Assembly (NCBI GenBank): GCA_905182985.1
Contig: CAJJDN010000092.1
Span: 46,788-110,787, forward strand
Source: Paramecium sonneborni
Lineage: Eukaryota > Ciliophora > Oligohymenophorea > Peniculida > Parameciidae
DNA length: 64,000 nt
Direction: 5' to 3'
Below the pieces are notes generated by a model, which had not been told where the DNA came from, ran no database searches, and was given only the letters and a program-made list of their open reading frames with translations. Position numbers and translations under genes: made by a program. This document shows, piece by piece, positions 1 through 12,175 of this stretch. Each line of letters starts with the position of its first letter. Position 1 is the first letter of the stretch.

Positions 1-2038
1 TATAGCCATAATTAGCGAAATTTTAATAATGACATTTAATGTGACAATTTTATAGAATTTAATATAGAGAAAATTTAGATAAGGGTGAGGCGTGCATAAA
101 TTTCTTTTTAAAATCTAACTTCTCTTTTTTTTCTTCTATTGTGATTTATTATATTAATATTATTATTTATCATGATTAATTATAAGGTGGTATAATGTGA
201 ATGCGAAAATTATTTCAATTACATTGAAGGATCCTTTCTTAACTATGAGTTAAAATTGTTTAGAATATTTATCGAACTTAAAATGCAAATTTCAATCTTT
301 TAAAAATAATTTTTTATAAAGGTCATTACATTTTGATACAACCAAAACGATTAGACATAAAAATTAATACTTTGATTAGACAGCCATTCACAATAACTTA
401 GAAGGATTATGATAGGAAAATATTCTGTAAATAAAGAAAAATCGATGAAAATAAATTTAAGAATAATTAAAATTTTAAAGTATTGAATTTGTATATAGCC
501 TAAGTAATTAAAAATCAATAATCACTTTGATAAAATTGTCAGGGAAATTAACTAAATATAAATGATGAAGAAAAACAAAGTTATCTAGTTATATATAGCA
601 TTTAATAAATAGGAGCAGAGAACAAAAAGTTGATTAGAAAAGGAATTGTTAAAATTAATTAATCAATTATAATAAAATATATTCAATTTACATAAGCATT
701 ATAATCACTCTATATTGAATAATTAAATTCAATATTAAAAAAAAATAAAGGAGAAAAAAGAAGGTTTTTAGAATCAAATGGATAGGAAATATAAACCTTA
801 AAGAAATATTCAAAACTTAATTAGAAATTATAGCGTAATTACTTTTAAACATTGTATTTAATAAACAATTCTAGTCTTTCTAAAATAAATCTAACCTTTA
901 GGAATTATTAGTATATCACCTACTTTTTGTAATAATCATAGAGGGTGTTTTTGAATTCTTCATTTAAACAATTTTTATATTTTATTATAGGATTTTTTAT
1001 GTTATTAAAATGAAAATAATATATTTTATTAGGTATAAATATTTGACCTGATTTTAATTTCGAAAATTTTATTTATTATTTGATAAAATAATTTGGATAA
1101 ATCTGGTTAATTGTTAATCTGATGTAAAGAAACCCATTCTCCCACCTATTATAAGCCTTTTGAAATTAATTATCAAAAAAAGAGGTATTAGCTATCCTTT
1201 TTTTTCTTTTTTTTGCGTTATTCTAAATACCTTTGTTCTTATTTCTATTGAAGTATTTATTTCTCTTAATATTGCCCTATACCAAATTGATGTATCTATA
1301 AGTATTTAGGAACTTAAGATTAGTCAATTTAAATTTTTTTATTAAAAGAGCTACTTTTAATTGGAACATATAATATTCTTCTTAAGTTACATTATGGATT
1401 TTTTTCTAAATTTTAATTTTGAGTTTTAAATAGATTCCAGCTCTCAGAATATTAAAAATTTAAGTGAGTTCTTTGGAGCCATTTTTTGTAGGATGTAATT
1501 TGGAATTTATGACTTAACATAGTTTTGTTAAAAAAATCGGCAATATAGCAATATTTAATATTTATTGACAGAATAAAAGCAACATATAAGTCTTTTAAAT
1601 GTTCCTAACAATTAATTTTTATAAAACTCAATATAAATTGATTGAGATACTTTAGATAAGGAAAAGGATATTGATTAAAAAGGTTTAAATTATGTTGATA
1701 ACCTATTATTTATTTCAGTTTATATAATTCTAACTAAAAAGTCATCATAAATTCTACTTGAATACCTCATTTAAAATAATTTTAATTTTGAATAATTTAC
1801 TCTCCATTATAGTATCTGTTTCAAATCCTGTTTATAAACCAATTTAAAAATATTATATTCAAATAAATTTAGTAAAATAGGATAATTCTATCTTTAAATA
1901 TATTATATTTATTTTAAATTTAAATGTTTATTTAATATAAGACAAGTAGAAAAAGAATATCTTAAAAAATATTGAAATGGTAGTTTATGGAAAAATAGCT
2001 TCAAATTTTTAGATGATAAAATAATTTGAAGATTTTTT
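1..2038. other. Gene-poor A+T-rich stretch
   Basis: No gene can be supported here apart from one open frame at 531-1013, listed separately. The rest is A/T-rich sequence with frequent TGA in all frames and no recognisable motif. The right edge abuts the TPR pseudogene on the minus strand. Confidence 0.5.
531..1013 (+). other. Open frame of 160 codons without a start, possible gene relic
   Basis: Using TGA as the only stop, this frame is open for 160 codons between TGA codons. The middle part is rich in K, E, Q and I, as ciliate proteins are (for example GAENKKLIRKGIVKIN). There is no in-frame ATG near the beginning and no domain I recognise. In DNA this A+T-rich an open frame of this length can occur by chance, so it is either a worn gene fragment or noise. 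Confidence 0.15.
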
Positions 2039-3375
2039 ATGTTATATGTAGTTATTCATTTTTTATTTTTTATTTCAATAATTAGTCTTTTGAATTAATT
2101 CTAATCTGCTTAACAATTTTTAATAGCTTATTCAAAAACTTCTATAGCTTCTTTATACATCTTCATTCAAGTTAACAAATCACCTTTTAATTATATTTAA
2201 AATTACCTTTGATCTAATAGTTTGATATATTATTAGGATCTAATTTTATTGCATTATCATAACAAGTAATTGCAGCTTGTATTCTTAGAAATTTTCTATA
2301 TTGAAATCAATAAAATCTATATGCTGTAATGAATACCCTATTAAATAGAAATTAAAGATTAACCTTTATTCATATAGACTGCGGCATAATTAGGATCCAA
2401 CTATAGTGCTTTGTCATAGCAAATAATTGCATCCTAGTATATTTATAAATTATTTAACGAATTCCCTATTAATAGAAATATAAGATAGACCTTTATTTAT
2501 CTATGCTAATGCATAATTAGATTTAATTGGAGCGCTTTATCAAAGCAAATAATTGCATCTTTGTACTGTTATAAACTATTTAATGAATTGCCTATCAAAT
2601 AAAAATACAAATTAAAGATAAACCTTTATTCATATAGGCAGCAGTATTATTAGGATCTAATAGTAATGCTTTATCCTAGCAAATAATTGTATCATTGTAT
2701 TACTCTAAGTTATGTAATGAATCCCCTATTAAATAGAAATTAAAGATAAACCTTTATTCATGTAGGCTATTGCATAATTAGGATCTAATTATATTGCTTT
2801 ATCATAGTAAGGAATTGAATCCTTGTATTTTTATAACTTCTATATGATTAAATCAATTAAATCTGATTATTATAATAATCATTTTTTGATAAAGTATATT
2901 TTTGCATTTTAAGATTTCATACTTAATTGTTGGATAATGCTCTTATAAACCAAAATATATCTCTACTGAGCATCTCTATTATCCCCACTTACAATGAGAA
3001 ATATCCCATCTACCGACCTTCATACCTTTCTAATATTCACCAGTATAAATTCATTAGACATAATTATAGAATTACTCCCACAACTCTATCCACTTTCCAA
3101 TATTAATATAACATATGTTTCCCTCGTCATATGTTCTACCACTACTAATATGTCATTAAGCAAATCTATTTTTTAAATAATTACATATATTTATATCTTT
3201 TGTTTTAATTTTCAAATTGAGTAATCTACCCTGTATCTAGCTTTATTCCTTTTAAATTATATTCTCCATTATAGTGGCCTGGGCATCTACCTACCTTCGG
3301 GCTTTTCATGTCATATTCACCATTATAAATGATTTATTTAATATTAGAAAACTCTTCATCCAACTCTACCCACTT
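2039..3375. repeat. Contig-end overlap, copy 1
   Basis: The 1,337 bases here reappear at 3377-4713, separated only by the single N at 3376 (offset 1,338). I saw no difference between the copies. The position of the N and the identity point to two contigs whose overlapping ends were placed side by side, not to a biological duplication. Copy 2 runs on into unique sequence on its right, copy 1 on its left. Confidence 0.85.
2056..2890 (-). pseudogene. TPR-repeat pseudogene (repeated at about 3394-4228)
   Basis: On the minus strand five to six TPR units can be read, e.g. DSIPYYDKAIQLDPNYA and DAIICYDKALQLDPNYA, each in its own exon between phase-1 introns of about 25-32 nt. The reading is broken: one base is missing in the third unit (AATCTAAT where neighbours have AT-CCT-AAT), the fifth unit needs another 1-base shift, and the last unit has TGA between LLT and MKMYKEAIEVF. 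The 5' end starts abruptly after a TGA, with no start codon or B-box. It is therefore a decayed, 5'-truncated relative of the intact TPR genes at 8.2 and 53.4 kb. The MORN pseudogene lies immediately upstream on the same strand. Confidence 0.75.
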
Positions 3376-3376
3376 N

Positions 3377-4713
3377 ATGTTATATGTAGTTATTCATTTT
3401 TTATTTTTTATTTCAATAATTAGTCTTTTGAATTAATTCTAATCTGCTTAACAATTTTTAATAGCTTATTCAAAAACTTCTATAGCTTCTTTATACATCT
3501 TCATTCAAGTTAACAAATCACCTTTTAATTATATTTAAAATTACCTTTGATCTAATAGTTTGATATATTATTAGGATCTAATTTTATTGCATTATCATAA
3601 CAAGTAATTGCAGCTTGTATTCTTAGAAATTTTCTATATTGAAATCAATAAAATCTATATGCTGTAATGAATACCCTATTAAATAGAAATTAAAGATTAA
3701 CCTTTATTCATATAGACTGCGGCATAATTAGGATCCAACTATAGTGCTTTGTCATAGCAAATAATTGCATCCTAGTATATTTATAAATTATTTAACGAAT
3801 TCCCTATTAATAGAAATATAAGATAGACCTTTATTTATCTATGCTAATGCATAATTAGATTTAATTGGAGCGCTTTATCAAAGCAAATAATTGCATCTTT
3901 GTACTGTTATAAACTATTTAATGAATTGCCTATCAAATAAAAATACAAATTAAAGATAAACCTTTATTCATATAGGCAGCAGTATTATTAGGATCTAATA
4001 GTAATGCTTTATCCTAGCAAATAATTGTATCATTGTATTACTCTAAGTTATGTAATGAATCCCCTATTAAATAGAAATTAAAGATAAACCTTTATTCATG
4101 TAGGCTATTGCATAATTAGGATCTAATTATATTGCTTTATCATAGTAAGGAATTGAATCCTTGTATTTTTATAACTTCTATATGATTAAATCAATTAAAT
4201 CTGATTATTATAATAATCATTTTTTGATAAAGTATATTTTTGCATTTTAAGATTTCATACTTAATTGTTGGATAATGCTCTTATAAACCAAAATATATCT
4301 CTACTGAGCATCTCTATTATCCCCACTTACAATGAGAAATATCCCATCTACCGACCTTCATACCTTTCTAATATTCACCAGTATAAATTCATTAGACATA
4401 ATTATAGAATTACTCCCACAACTCTATCCACTTTCCAATATTAATATAACATATGTTTCCCTCGTCATATGTTCTACCACTACTAATATGTCATTAAGCA
4501 AATCTATTTTTTAAATAATTACATATATTTATATCTTTTGTTTTAATTTTCAAATTGAGTAATCTACCCTGTATCTAGCTTTATTCCTTTTAAATTATAT
4601 TCTCCATTATAGTGGCCTGGGCATCTACCTACCTTCGGGCTTTTCATGTCATATTCACCATTATAAATGATTTATTTAATATTAGAAAACTCTTCATCCA
4701 ACTCTACCCACTT
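3377..4713. repeat. Contig-end overlap, copy 2
   Basis: Second copy of the segment at 2039-3375 across the N at 3376. It carries the same TPR pseudogene (about 3394-4228) and MORN pseudogene 3' part. Treat only one of the two as real. Confidence 0.85.
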
Positions 4714-5045
4714 TCCAATTTTTTTCTCATTTTTTTAATTCTATGATCCACCACCACTAATTCTAATATTAAAACTATACATCATTTTATTTTTAGACAT
4801 ATATTTCCAACTTCCTAATTTTTTATCATCATAATATTCACCTTATACGAATTCCAAGACTTAGCTAATGATGTTTATCAGCAAAAACTCACCTTCAATA
4901 ATTCTTAAATAAATCTTTCCGCAAACCTATCTTTTAACCACCATCTGAGTAATCACCACTGACCTTTTAGAATTTATCCATTTTAATTTGCAGTCCATTT
5001 TTCAAACTTCTTCAAATTTTTATTATATTTTCCAACCCATTATAG
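4240..5045 (-). pseudogene. MORN-variant repeat pseudogene (3' part repeated at about 2902-3375)
   Basis: Minus-strand reading gives the family signature: an N-terminal QWVGKY...KWTA block, then GEYYDDKKLGSWKY, then SGGGSQNQ...KKIGKWVELDEEF, then SGRTYDEG...IGKWIELWEQF and YTGEYQKGMKVGRWDI. Lesions: a frame change with TGA in the N-terminal block (around 4945-4950), an internal deletion that fuses two repeats (KVGRC joined to GHYNGEY), and an in-frame TGA before IYTGEY. The phase-2 introns between repeats are still recognisable. It is a dead relative of the three MORN genes further right. The open frame continues past the last repeat towards the TPR pseudogene, so the two may once have been one transcription unit; that is inference. 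Confidence 0.7.
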
Positions 5046-5450
5046 AAATTTTATTTATTCTAAATTATCAAATATTCCAGCTTTTTATTTCTATTATGAT
5101 TATTTTAAATTTAAAATTTAATTATTTATCCATCACAAAGATATATTATTTTATTTATTTCACTAAGGCTTATTTAGTATTCCTTTTCTAAGCATCTTTG
5201 GTTAATAGAATAAAAAATAGGCATTTATATTTTTGGGAATTATCTGATTAGCATTTTTCTTTTTTAGTATCTAGATATTTGCTTTACTAATTAATTTTTT
5301 CAATTTACTTTGAATTAATATTTAGCTTTGAACAAGTTATTCCCATTTTTAATATTTTAGAAATAAATAATATTTATTAGGATAATATGTATTTTATTCT
5401 TATTTATAAATCTTAACATTACATGCTAAAGGAGCTAATGAGTAGATAAT

Positions 5451-5916
5451 TTGATGAAAAAATTAACTCTGCAACATTTTTATGAATTAGATTTTCACAG
5501 GATGTTCAATCATAAACCTTTTAAGATGTCAAGAGTTATAACTTATCATAATTATATTTTTCAAATCATAACTTTTGTATTTCTTTGGAGCTGGCAAACT
5601 ATTAAATATTTTTTAGTAAAATTCTATCCAACCATGTGAAAAAAAGAGAAAGTTAATTCGATTTCGAAAAATATTTGATCAACCTTTAGTTTCTTGTTTT
5701 GAAGCAAATTTTATAGTTTTTGATTCATCTTAAAATTAAGATTAAGTATAAGATATTTATAATTGCGTTTCATAGATTCTACTTAGTCTGTCAAACTAAA
5801 ATTAATAAGCTGATGATCGATAGATTTCCGAGAATGTTACAGTGGTTTCCAGATGATTTAAACACGCATTTTCATCAGTTTGATTCTAAATTCTAACATT
5901 AGACATCATACTGAAC
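5451..5916 (+). other. Possible decayed coding fragments
   Basis: Two short frames have more mixed base composition than their surroundings. The first (5451-5639, two ATGs then 61 more codons, ending TGA) contains HFYELDFHRMFNHKPFKM and a hydrophobic tail. The second, about 5750-5916, reads HRFYLVCQTKINKLMIDRF then LQWFPDDLNTHFHQFDSKF. They are in different frames and separated by stops. I do not recognise a family; a broken gene or mobile-element fragment is possible. Confidence 0.2.
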
Positions 5917-6865
5917 ATAGAATAAACTAAAAAAGAGAAAAATTTTTTTTTAATAAATAACTTTTTTCAATTAATAAAAAAGTCAAGAATGAAATTTGCA
6001 GAAAAATATAGTCATAATTGAATAAATTATTATTAAGTATACATTTTAATTTTACTATTTGCTTGTTATCTTAAATTATCCTCTATTTTTTCTTTTTTCT
6101 CTAATCTTAATAAAATAACTTCTTCCAATATTAATTTACTTTTTCTTAATGTTTATTTTCCAAGAAATTTTGTTAAATACTAATTTAATGTTAAATTAAA
6201 ACTTTCGGGTCCTGTGTGAGTATATTGAACAGGTCTTAAGACAATTTTCAATGCTCAATGTTTAATAAATTTTTTTCTATATGATTTTGCGTATATATCC
6301 CCAGTTAATTCAAGCTAACACGATATATCATCTATATATCTGTTTTATTGCCTTATTTTATGGTAAATATTTTGTGGAAATATTTTTTAAATAAATTTGT
6401 AAAGCTATTCCCTTTAACTTTATCTTTTGTAATTTACCCAATTTTATTTGAGCTGTGTATATAATACTTAGATATAGAAAGGAGCAATTAAGCTAATTTT
6501 CTATTTCTTTGAACATATATTTCTACTAATTAAGTACAAAATATTTTCCATTAACTTTTAATTCACTTCCCTAATAATAAAACTCTAATAATAGTTTCCT
6601 ACGCTTTTTTGTGTATATTATAATGTTATGTTTGAACCTTCAAACAATACATCTTATTTATATATAATACTGTATCCTCATCTACTAAGGTTCGTATGAT
6701 CTATCTAAATGTCTTCAGACCCAAAATTACAGAAGGAAATAATTTTAAAGAATAATTAGACAAAAGAAAGAAATTTATTCATTGATTATTTTGTTAAACA
6801 ATAGTCTTCATGATATTATATTTAACTCCGAATTCTTTTAGCTAGAAATGTATTGGATTCTATTA

Positions 6866-6907
6866 AAATATGTGTAGTAATTTAATATTAAATTACTACG
6901 CATATTT
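6866..6907. repeat. 42-nt near-perfect palindrome
   Basis: Two 20-nt arms, left starting AAATATGTGTAGTAATTTAA, are inverted copies with one mismatch (T against C at the eighth base) around a central TA. It can fold into a long hairpin. No gene lies close by. Confidence 0.8.
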
Positions 6908-8220
6908 CATCAATTATTACTTTAATAGTTTCATTAAATATTAGTGATACTGTTCTAACAACTCCACTATAATTTTTTTTGGATTAAATTGATAACTGAT
7001 TTAATTGCTTCATTTTGCTTTATTTAATTGTTAACCAAGTACCAAATACTAAAAGCCAATTAATAAAAAAGGATTTTTAATGGATATTTTTGCTTATATC
7101 TACATAATTATATTATTTATCATTGTCTTAGCTGTATGAATCTTATATGTAGATTAAGTGTATTTATTATTGTCTATATCTAGTCTTGATATGGTATTCA
7201 ACATTTATTGAATTTACATTATTTTAAATTATAAACATAGGATATGCTTACGATTTGTAAATAAAAAATGAAATGAAGAATTGATATTCTAAGATTTTTT
7301 TTAACTATTTATATTTTTTCAGATAGCGCAATTAGTATCAAGTTTAATTCCATTTTATGAAGTGATAATCACCAATAAAAACTTGCTATTTAAATTAAGT
7401 TTCATATTTCACTTTAAAGTAAATTTAAATAGACATTTGGATTTAATTTAGAAAAAATTAATAAGATAAATAATGATATTAGGATTCTACTAAATAATTG
7501 AGTAATATTTAAGAAAAACTTTTTATTTAAAAATTTGATAGTTATGCGAATTTCTGAAAATTTCCTCATAAAAACAGTTTGTCTTAGAAAAAAATACAAT
7601 GACCATTTCTAGTATTAAAAGCAGAAATATTATTATAAATGTTATTTGGAAATATAAAATTAAGAAATAAACTAAATTCTTTTAATTTGTATTTAATTCG
7701 GGCTCAAATCATAAATTATTTATTTTCTTCTTTTATTTACATTTATGGAAATACTTCTAGAAAAATTTTATTTTTGCATCTCCAACAAATTTAAAAATAA
7801 AAATTAATATTTTTATTAATTTATTTTTAAGTTCCTCTTATAATGAGGATGAATATTCAAAAATTAAATTATAAGGATTAGATTTATTTTTATTATTTTT
7901 ATTGATAAATTTAGAAGTTTTAATTAAATAAAGGAGAATTATTTTTTTACAAAGATTTTTTGCAAACTTTTTATTTAATGAAGAGAGCATTCCGAAAATA
8001 TATTATTGAAAAAACGGAAAAAAAATTCCACTAAAAAGACAATTAAGACATAATTGGAGATATAGTAGTTGTAATTATATTGTAAATAAACTTGAATATG
8101 AGTAAAAAAGTTTATTTTGAAAAATAATTCAGATATTATATCTAAATTTAAATAATACTGAATAAAATAAAAATAGGATACCCAAATTAGTAAAAATTTA
8201 TTAAAAACAAAGACTGAATT

Positions 8221-9728
8221 TCAATTTTGTATTTTTTCATTTTTATACTCTGAATTTTAGGCATTGATGTCCCACTTCTTTGATTCTTGTTTATTTCCTA
8301 ATGAAAATAATGCATCAGCTATTAAAATAACAATGCATTTTACCTTTATTCTTCATGTATAAAGGTTTTTATTAAATTAACAAAGCTTAATCATAGCATT
8401 TTATGGCATCTTCATAACGATTCAACTACCTTAATGCATTTCCTAAGGTATAATAAATATAAAGAAACTACCTTTGTTATTAAATGCCTCACCATCTTTT
8501 GGATTTATTTTAATTGCTTGATCATAACATTCATTAGCCTCTTGAAAACAATTCAACTTATATAAAATAATTCCTAAATAAATTATATAAAATAACTACC
8601 TTTATTATTGAATGCCTCACTATCTTTAGGGTTAATTTTAATTGCTTGATCATAACATTCAATAGCATCTTAATAAGAGTTTAGCTTATATAATACAATC
8701 CCTAAGTTCATAAAAATAACAACTCATTTACCTTTGTTATAAAATGCTTCACTATATTTCGGATTGATCATAATTGCTTGATCATAACATTCAATGGCAT
8801 CTTAATAACGATTCAACTTCTCTAATGCAATCCCTAAATTAAATAAATATTTAAGAATTCTTTTACCTTTGTTATTAAAAGCCTCACTATATTTCGAATT
8901 GATAATAATTGCTTGATCATAAAATTCAATAGCATCTTAATAGCGATTCAACCTCCTTAACGTCTTGCCTAAAGAAAATCTTACAATTATTTACCCTTTA
9001 AATTATACACTTAATCCAATCTATTATCACATTTTATTGATTATTCAAACAAATTTAATGCTTCCTCATATTTACCAATATTATATAAATAAATCCCTAT
9101 GCATTTCTTATTCCATATTACCTTTTTGATAAAATCTCAGAGCTTCTTATTTGTTACCTTCTTCAAATAACTATTTTTAATAAACTTAATATTATATTTA
9201 TTATTCAACATCTTCAATTTCTTGTTGCTGTTACTATTATGGTTTTTCTCTTTCTTTTATTATATCCATAAAAGCTTCAATCATCTTTTTCTATTCTTCT
9301 AAGAATAATCCTAATTAGGAATATAATTATTTACTTTCTGGATTTTATCTCTCATTAGAATAATATTCTTTAAGTAAAGGAATTTTTTGTTTTAAATACA
9401 TATACGATTGGTTTTTTAGCTATTGATCCAGTTCTTTTAAAACTGTGATATCTGATTCCAACTTTTTATTAAATTTTTCAAATATTTGTTACAATTAGCT
9501 CTGAATGTCTTTATAATTTGCTATTAATTCAAATTGAGTTTTAATGTATTTATTAATTAAAGCAGATAATGAATTGAATCTTATGCAATCATCCAAATGA
9601 TCTTAATGATGCTTGAGTAAACATGTTAAACAGAATTAGGTAATCATGGAACAATTTTTTTTTATACAAAATCCCATTATTGGCTCATTTTCATGTCCTT
9701 CATATCGACACTTGAAATCTTGGTCCAT
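8221..9728 (-). CDS. B-box-like zinc finger, coiled-coil, TPR protein
   Basis: Read from ATG at 9728 to TGA at 8221-8223, with seven short introns (25-33 nt, all phase 1), it gives 437 residues. Residues about 6-50 form a zinc-binding block, C-x4-H, then FC...NC, then CLTCL...HH..DH..DC, resembling a B-box. A charged, Q-rich coiled-coil follows (about 60-190), then seven TPR units such as RYQDAIECYDQAIMINPKYSEA. Every TPR is one exon; the split codon is the Gly or Ala after NK/LK. The C-terminus is short and polar. The sum of exons is an exact multiple of three, supporting the model. TPRs bind partner proteins; the exact role is unknown. It is a paralogue of the gene at 53.4 kb, and the 2-kb pseudogene is a dead relative. 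Confidence 0.88.
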
Positions 9729-10596
9729 ATAATATTAATAATTAAATAAAAAGATTTTATTATACTTTTATAATCACCACAATAATAATATAATGAGAAA
9801 TTTTATATAATATAGCATTATTAAGTTCCAATTATTGAAAAGAAAATAATTTATCTGAAATAAATGATAATCTGAAACCTACTTTGCCAACTTTATCTTT
9901 TGACTTTCCTACCATTTCTATTTATTTGAAGATGACAGACCTAAAATTATATTATCATTTCTGCAAGAGAGCATGTTTCTTTTTCAATTCATAGATACTC
10001 CTTAAACAACAGAAATATGATCATTCAAAGTCTATAAACAATACGATACTTTCTAGTCTTAATGATCAACCAAATATTTAAATGGGTTATGATCAGATCA
10101 AAATTTCGTTGTCTTAATTAAAGATCTTTTGCTTTTAAAATTGTAGCATTTAAATTAATGGCAAAAAATTTGAATCTAATTTTTATTCATGTTTAAAAAT
10201 TTGAAAAGCAGACTAAAATACATCAAGTCTGACTGAATCTTTATAAATGAAATTAAAATTTTATCATTAGTAAATAATTTAAATGTTAGCAATTAAGCTA
10301 TTTATTAAGGTTTTAAGATGACTAAATTTAAAATTAAATAAATTTTTTTAGTCAATTCATTCAAATTTAAAAAGAATCCAAAAAATTATTCAAAGAAATC
10401 TAAAATAATGTCAAAAATTATTTTTAATGGATTTTCAAAATAATTCGATTAGAATAATATGATATTCGAAAAAATAGATTAACAACTTTAAAATAAAGAA
10501 AATTAACTTTTAAGTCTTATATTAACATTATAAAACAATACTTATCAAAAGAAAAATAATCATATACTTATTGTGTCATTTATAGAAATATAAATA

Positions 10597-10766
10597 AATT
10601 TATTTATTCAAAATAAGTCAAAATATTAAAAATGAATAATTCTCTGGTTTTTCTTATCTAATAATTCTAAAATTTGATTTAATAAACTTTTGAATTCAAA
10701 ATTCCTCCTCAAATATTCAATCTCATTAATTTAATATTAACCTTCCCTTTAGAAAATTTTATATAT
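10597..10766. repeat. Gap-flanking overlap, left copy
   Basis: These 170 bases recur at 11520-11689, immediately after the N run. A sized gap flanked by the same sequence indicates that the contigs actually overlap and the gap is not real. Confidence 0.85.
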
Positions 10767-11519
10767 NNNNNNNNNNNNNNNNNNNNNNNNNNNNNNNNNN
10801 NNNNNNNNNNNNNNNNNNNNNNNNNNNNNNNNNNNNNNNNNNNNNNNNNNNNNNNNNNNNNNNNNNNNNNNNNNNNNNNNNNNNNNNNNNNNNNNNNNNN
10901 NNNNNNNNNNNNNNNNNNNNNNNNNNNNNNNNNNNNNNNNNNNNNNNNNNNNNNNNNNNNNNNNNNNNNNNNNNNNNNNNNNNNNNNNNNNNNNNNNNNN
11001 NNNNNNNNNNNNNNNNNNNNNNNNNNNNNNNNNNNNNNNNNNNNNNNNNNNNNNNNNNNNNNNNNNNNNNNNNNNNNNNNNNNNNNNNNNNNNNNNNNNN
11101 NNNNNNNNNNNNNNNNNNNNNNNNNNNNNNNNNNNNNNNNNNNNNNNNNNNNNNNNNNNNNNNNNNNNNNNNNNNNNNNNNNNNNNNNNNNNNNNNNNNN
11201 NNNNNNNNNNNNNNNNNNNNNNNNNNNNNNNNNNNNNNNNNNNNNNNNNNNNNNNNNNNNNNNNNNNNNNNNNNNNNNNNNNNNNNNNNNNNNNNNNNNN
11301 NNNNNNNNNNNNNNNNNNNNNNNNNNNNNNNNNNNNNNNNNNNNNNNNNNNNNNNNNNNNNNNNNNNNNNNNNNNNNNNNNNNNNNNNNNNNNNNNNNNN
11401 NNNNNNNNNNNNNNNNNNNNNNNNNNNNNNNNNNNNNNNNNNNNNNNNNNNNNNNNNNNNNNNNNNNNNNNNNNNNNNNNNNNNNNNNNNNNNNNNNNNN
11501 NNNNNNNNNNNNNNNNNNN
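10767..11519. other. Assembly gap (753 N)
   Basis: Run of N. The flanks repeat each other for 170 bases, so the gap probably has no missing sequence. Confidence 0.95.
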
Positions 11520-11689
11520 AATTTATTTATTCAAAATAAGTCAAAATATTAAAAATGAATAATTCTCTGGTTTTTCTTATCTAATAATTCTAAAATTTGA
11601 TTTAATAAACTTTTGAATTCAAAATTCCTCCTCAAATATTCAATCTCATTAATTTAATATTAACCTTCCCTTTAGAAAATTTTATATAT
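11520..11689. repeat. Gap-flanking overlap, right copy
   Basis: Right-hand copy of 10597-10766; beyond 11689 the sequence continues uniquely towards the STAND gene. Confidence 0.85.
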
Positions 11690-12175
11690 ATTTTTTATAA
11701 TATTAATAAGTATATTAATTCATAAAAATTTATTACAATCTTTAAAATTAATTTTCTAAAGGAATCATAAAATTGATTTGAAAACAAATTTTAAATAAAA
11801 CATTTATAGGGTAGAAATTTAATTCTTAATAAAATTCTCAATAATAATTTTTATTCCCTCAATTAGATTTGAAATAATGTATTATCTATATCTGAATTTA
11901 TAGAATGCTTTAATAAAACAATTTTTTCTTTATTCATTGGTTATTTCCTGGAAAAGAAGATTGATAAAAGAAAACTAATTTAAGATTTATTTCATTTTCT
12001 TTTTTCTTCTATTTTATAGTATAAATCATAGCCAAGCTTTCAAACATATCATATCAGCATAATAAGAATTTAATTCACTTAACATATATTATAAACAAAA
12101 ATAATTAATTCAATATAATTTATCAAATCTTTTATTTATAACTGCATTTTTTCCCCATAATTTTCATTAATAAAA

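Larger units (their letters stand above)
5046..8220. other. Gene-poor stretch with relics
   Basis: About 3 kb without a supportable gene. It holds a weak coding relic (5451-5916) and a long palindrome (6866-6907), listed separately. The remainder is A/T-rich with no clear coding frame. Confidence 0.5.
9729..12175. other. Intergenic region with sequence gap
   Basis: This is the shared upstream region of two divergent genes (TPR gene to the left, STAND gene to the right). It contains the N gap 10767-11519. I see no gene, RNA or recognisable regulatory motif in the readable parts. Confidence 0.5.

Noticed and set aside
1..8. TATAGCCA resembling a Paramecium IES end
   Set aside because: Such short A/T-rich matches are very frequent here and no paired inverted end at a plausible distance was identified.
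2994..3176. 60-codon standard-code ORF (repeated at 4332-4514)
   Set aside because: Plus-strand shadow of the minus-strand MORN pseudogene; the repetition is due to the contig overlap.
4988..5191. 67-codon plus-strand ORF
   Set aside because: Mostly antisense to the MORN pseudogene lead-in block and of hydrophobic, A/T-driven composition.
7414..7599. 61-codon minus-strand ORF with hydrophobic sequence
   Set aside because: Isolated, A/T-driven composition, no family and no neighbouring exon.
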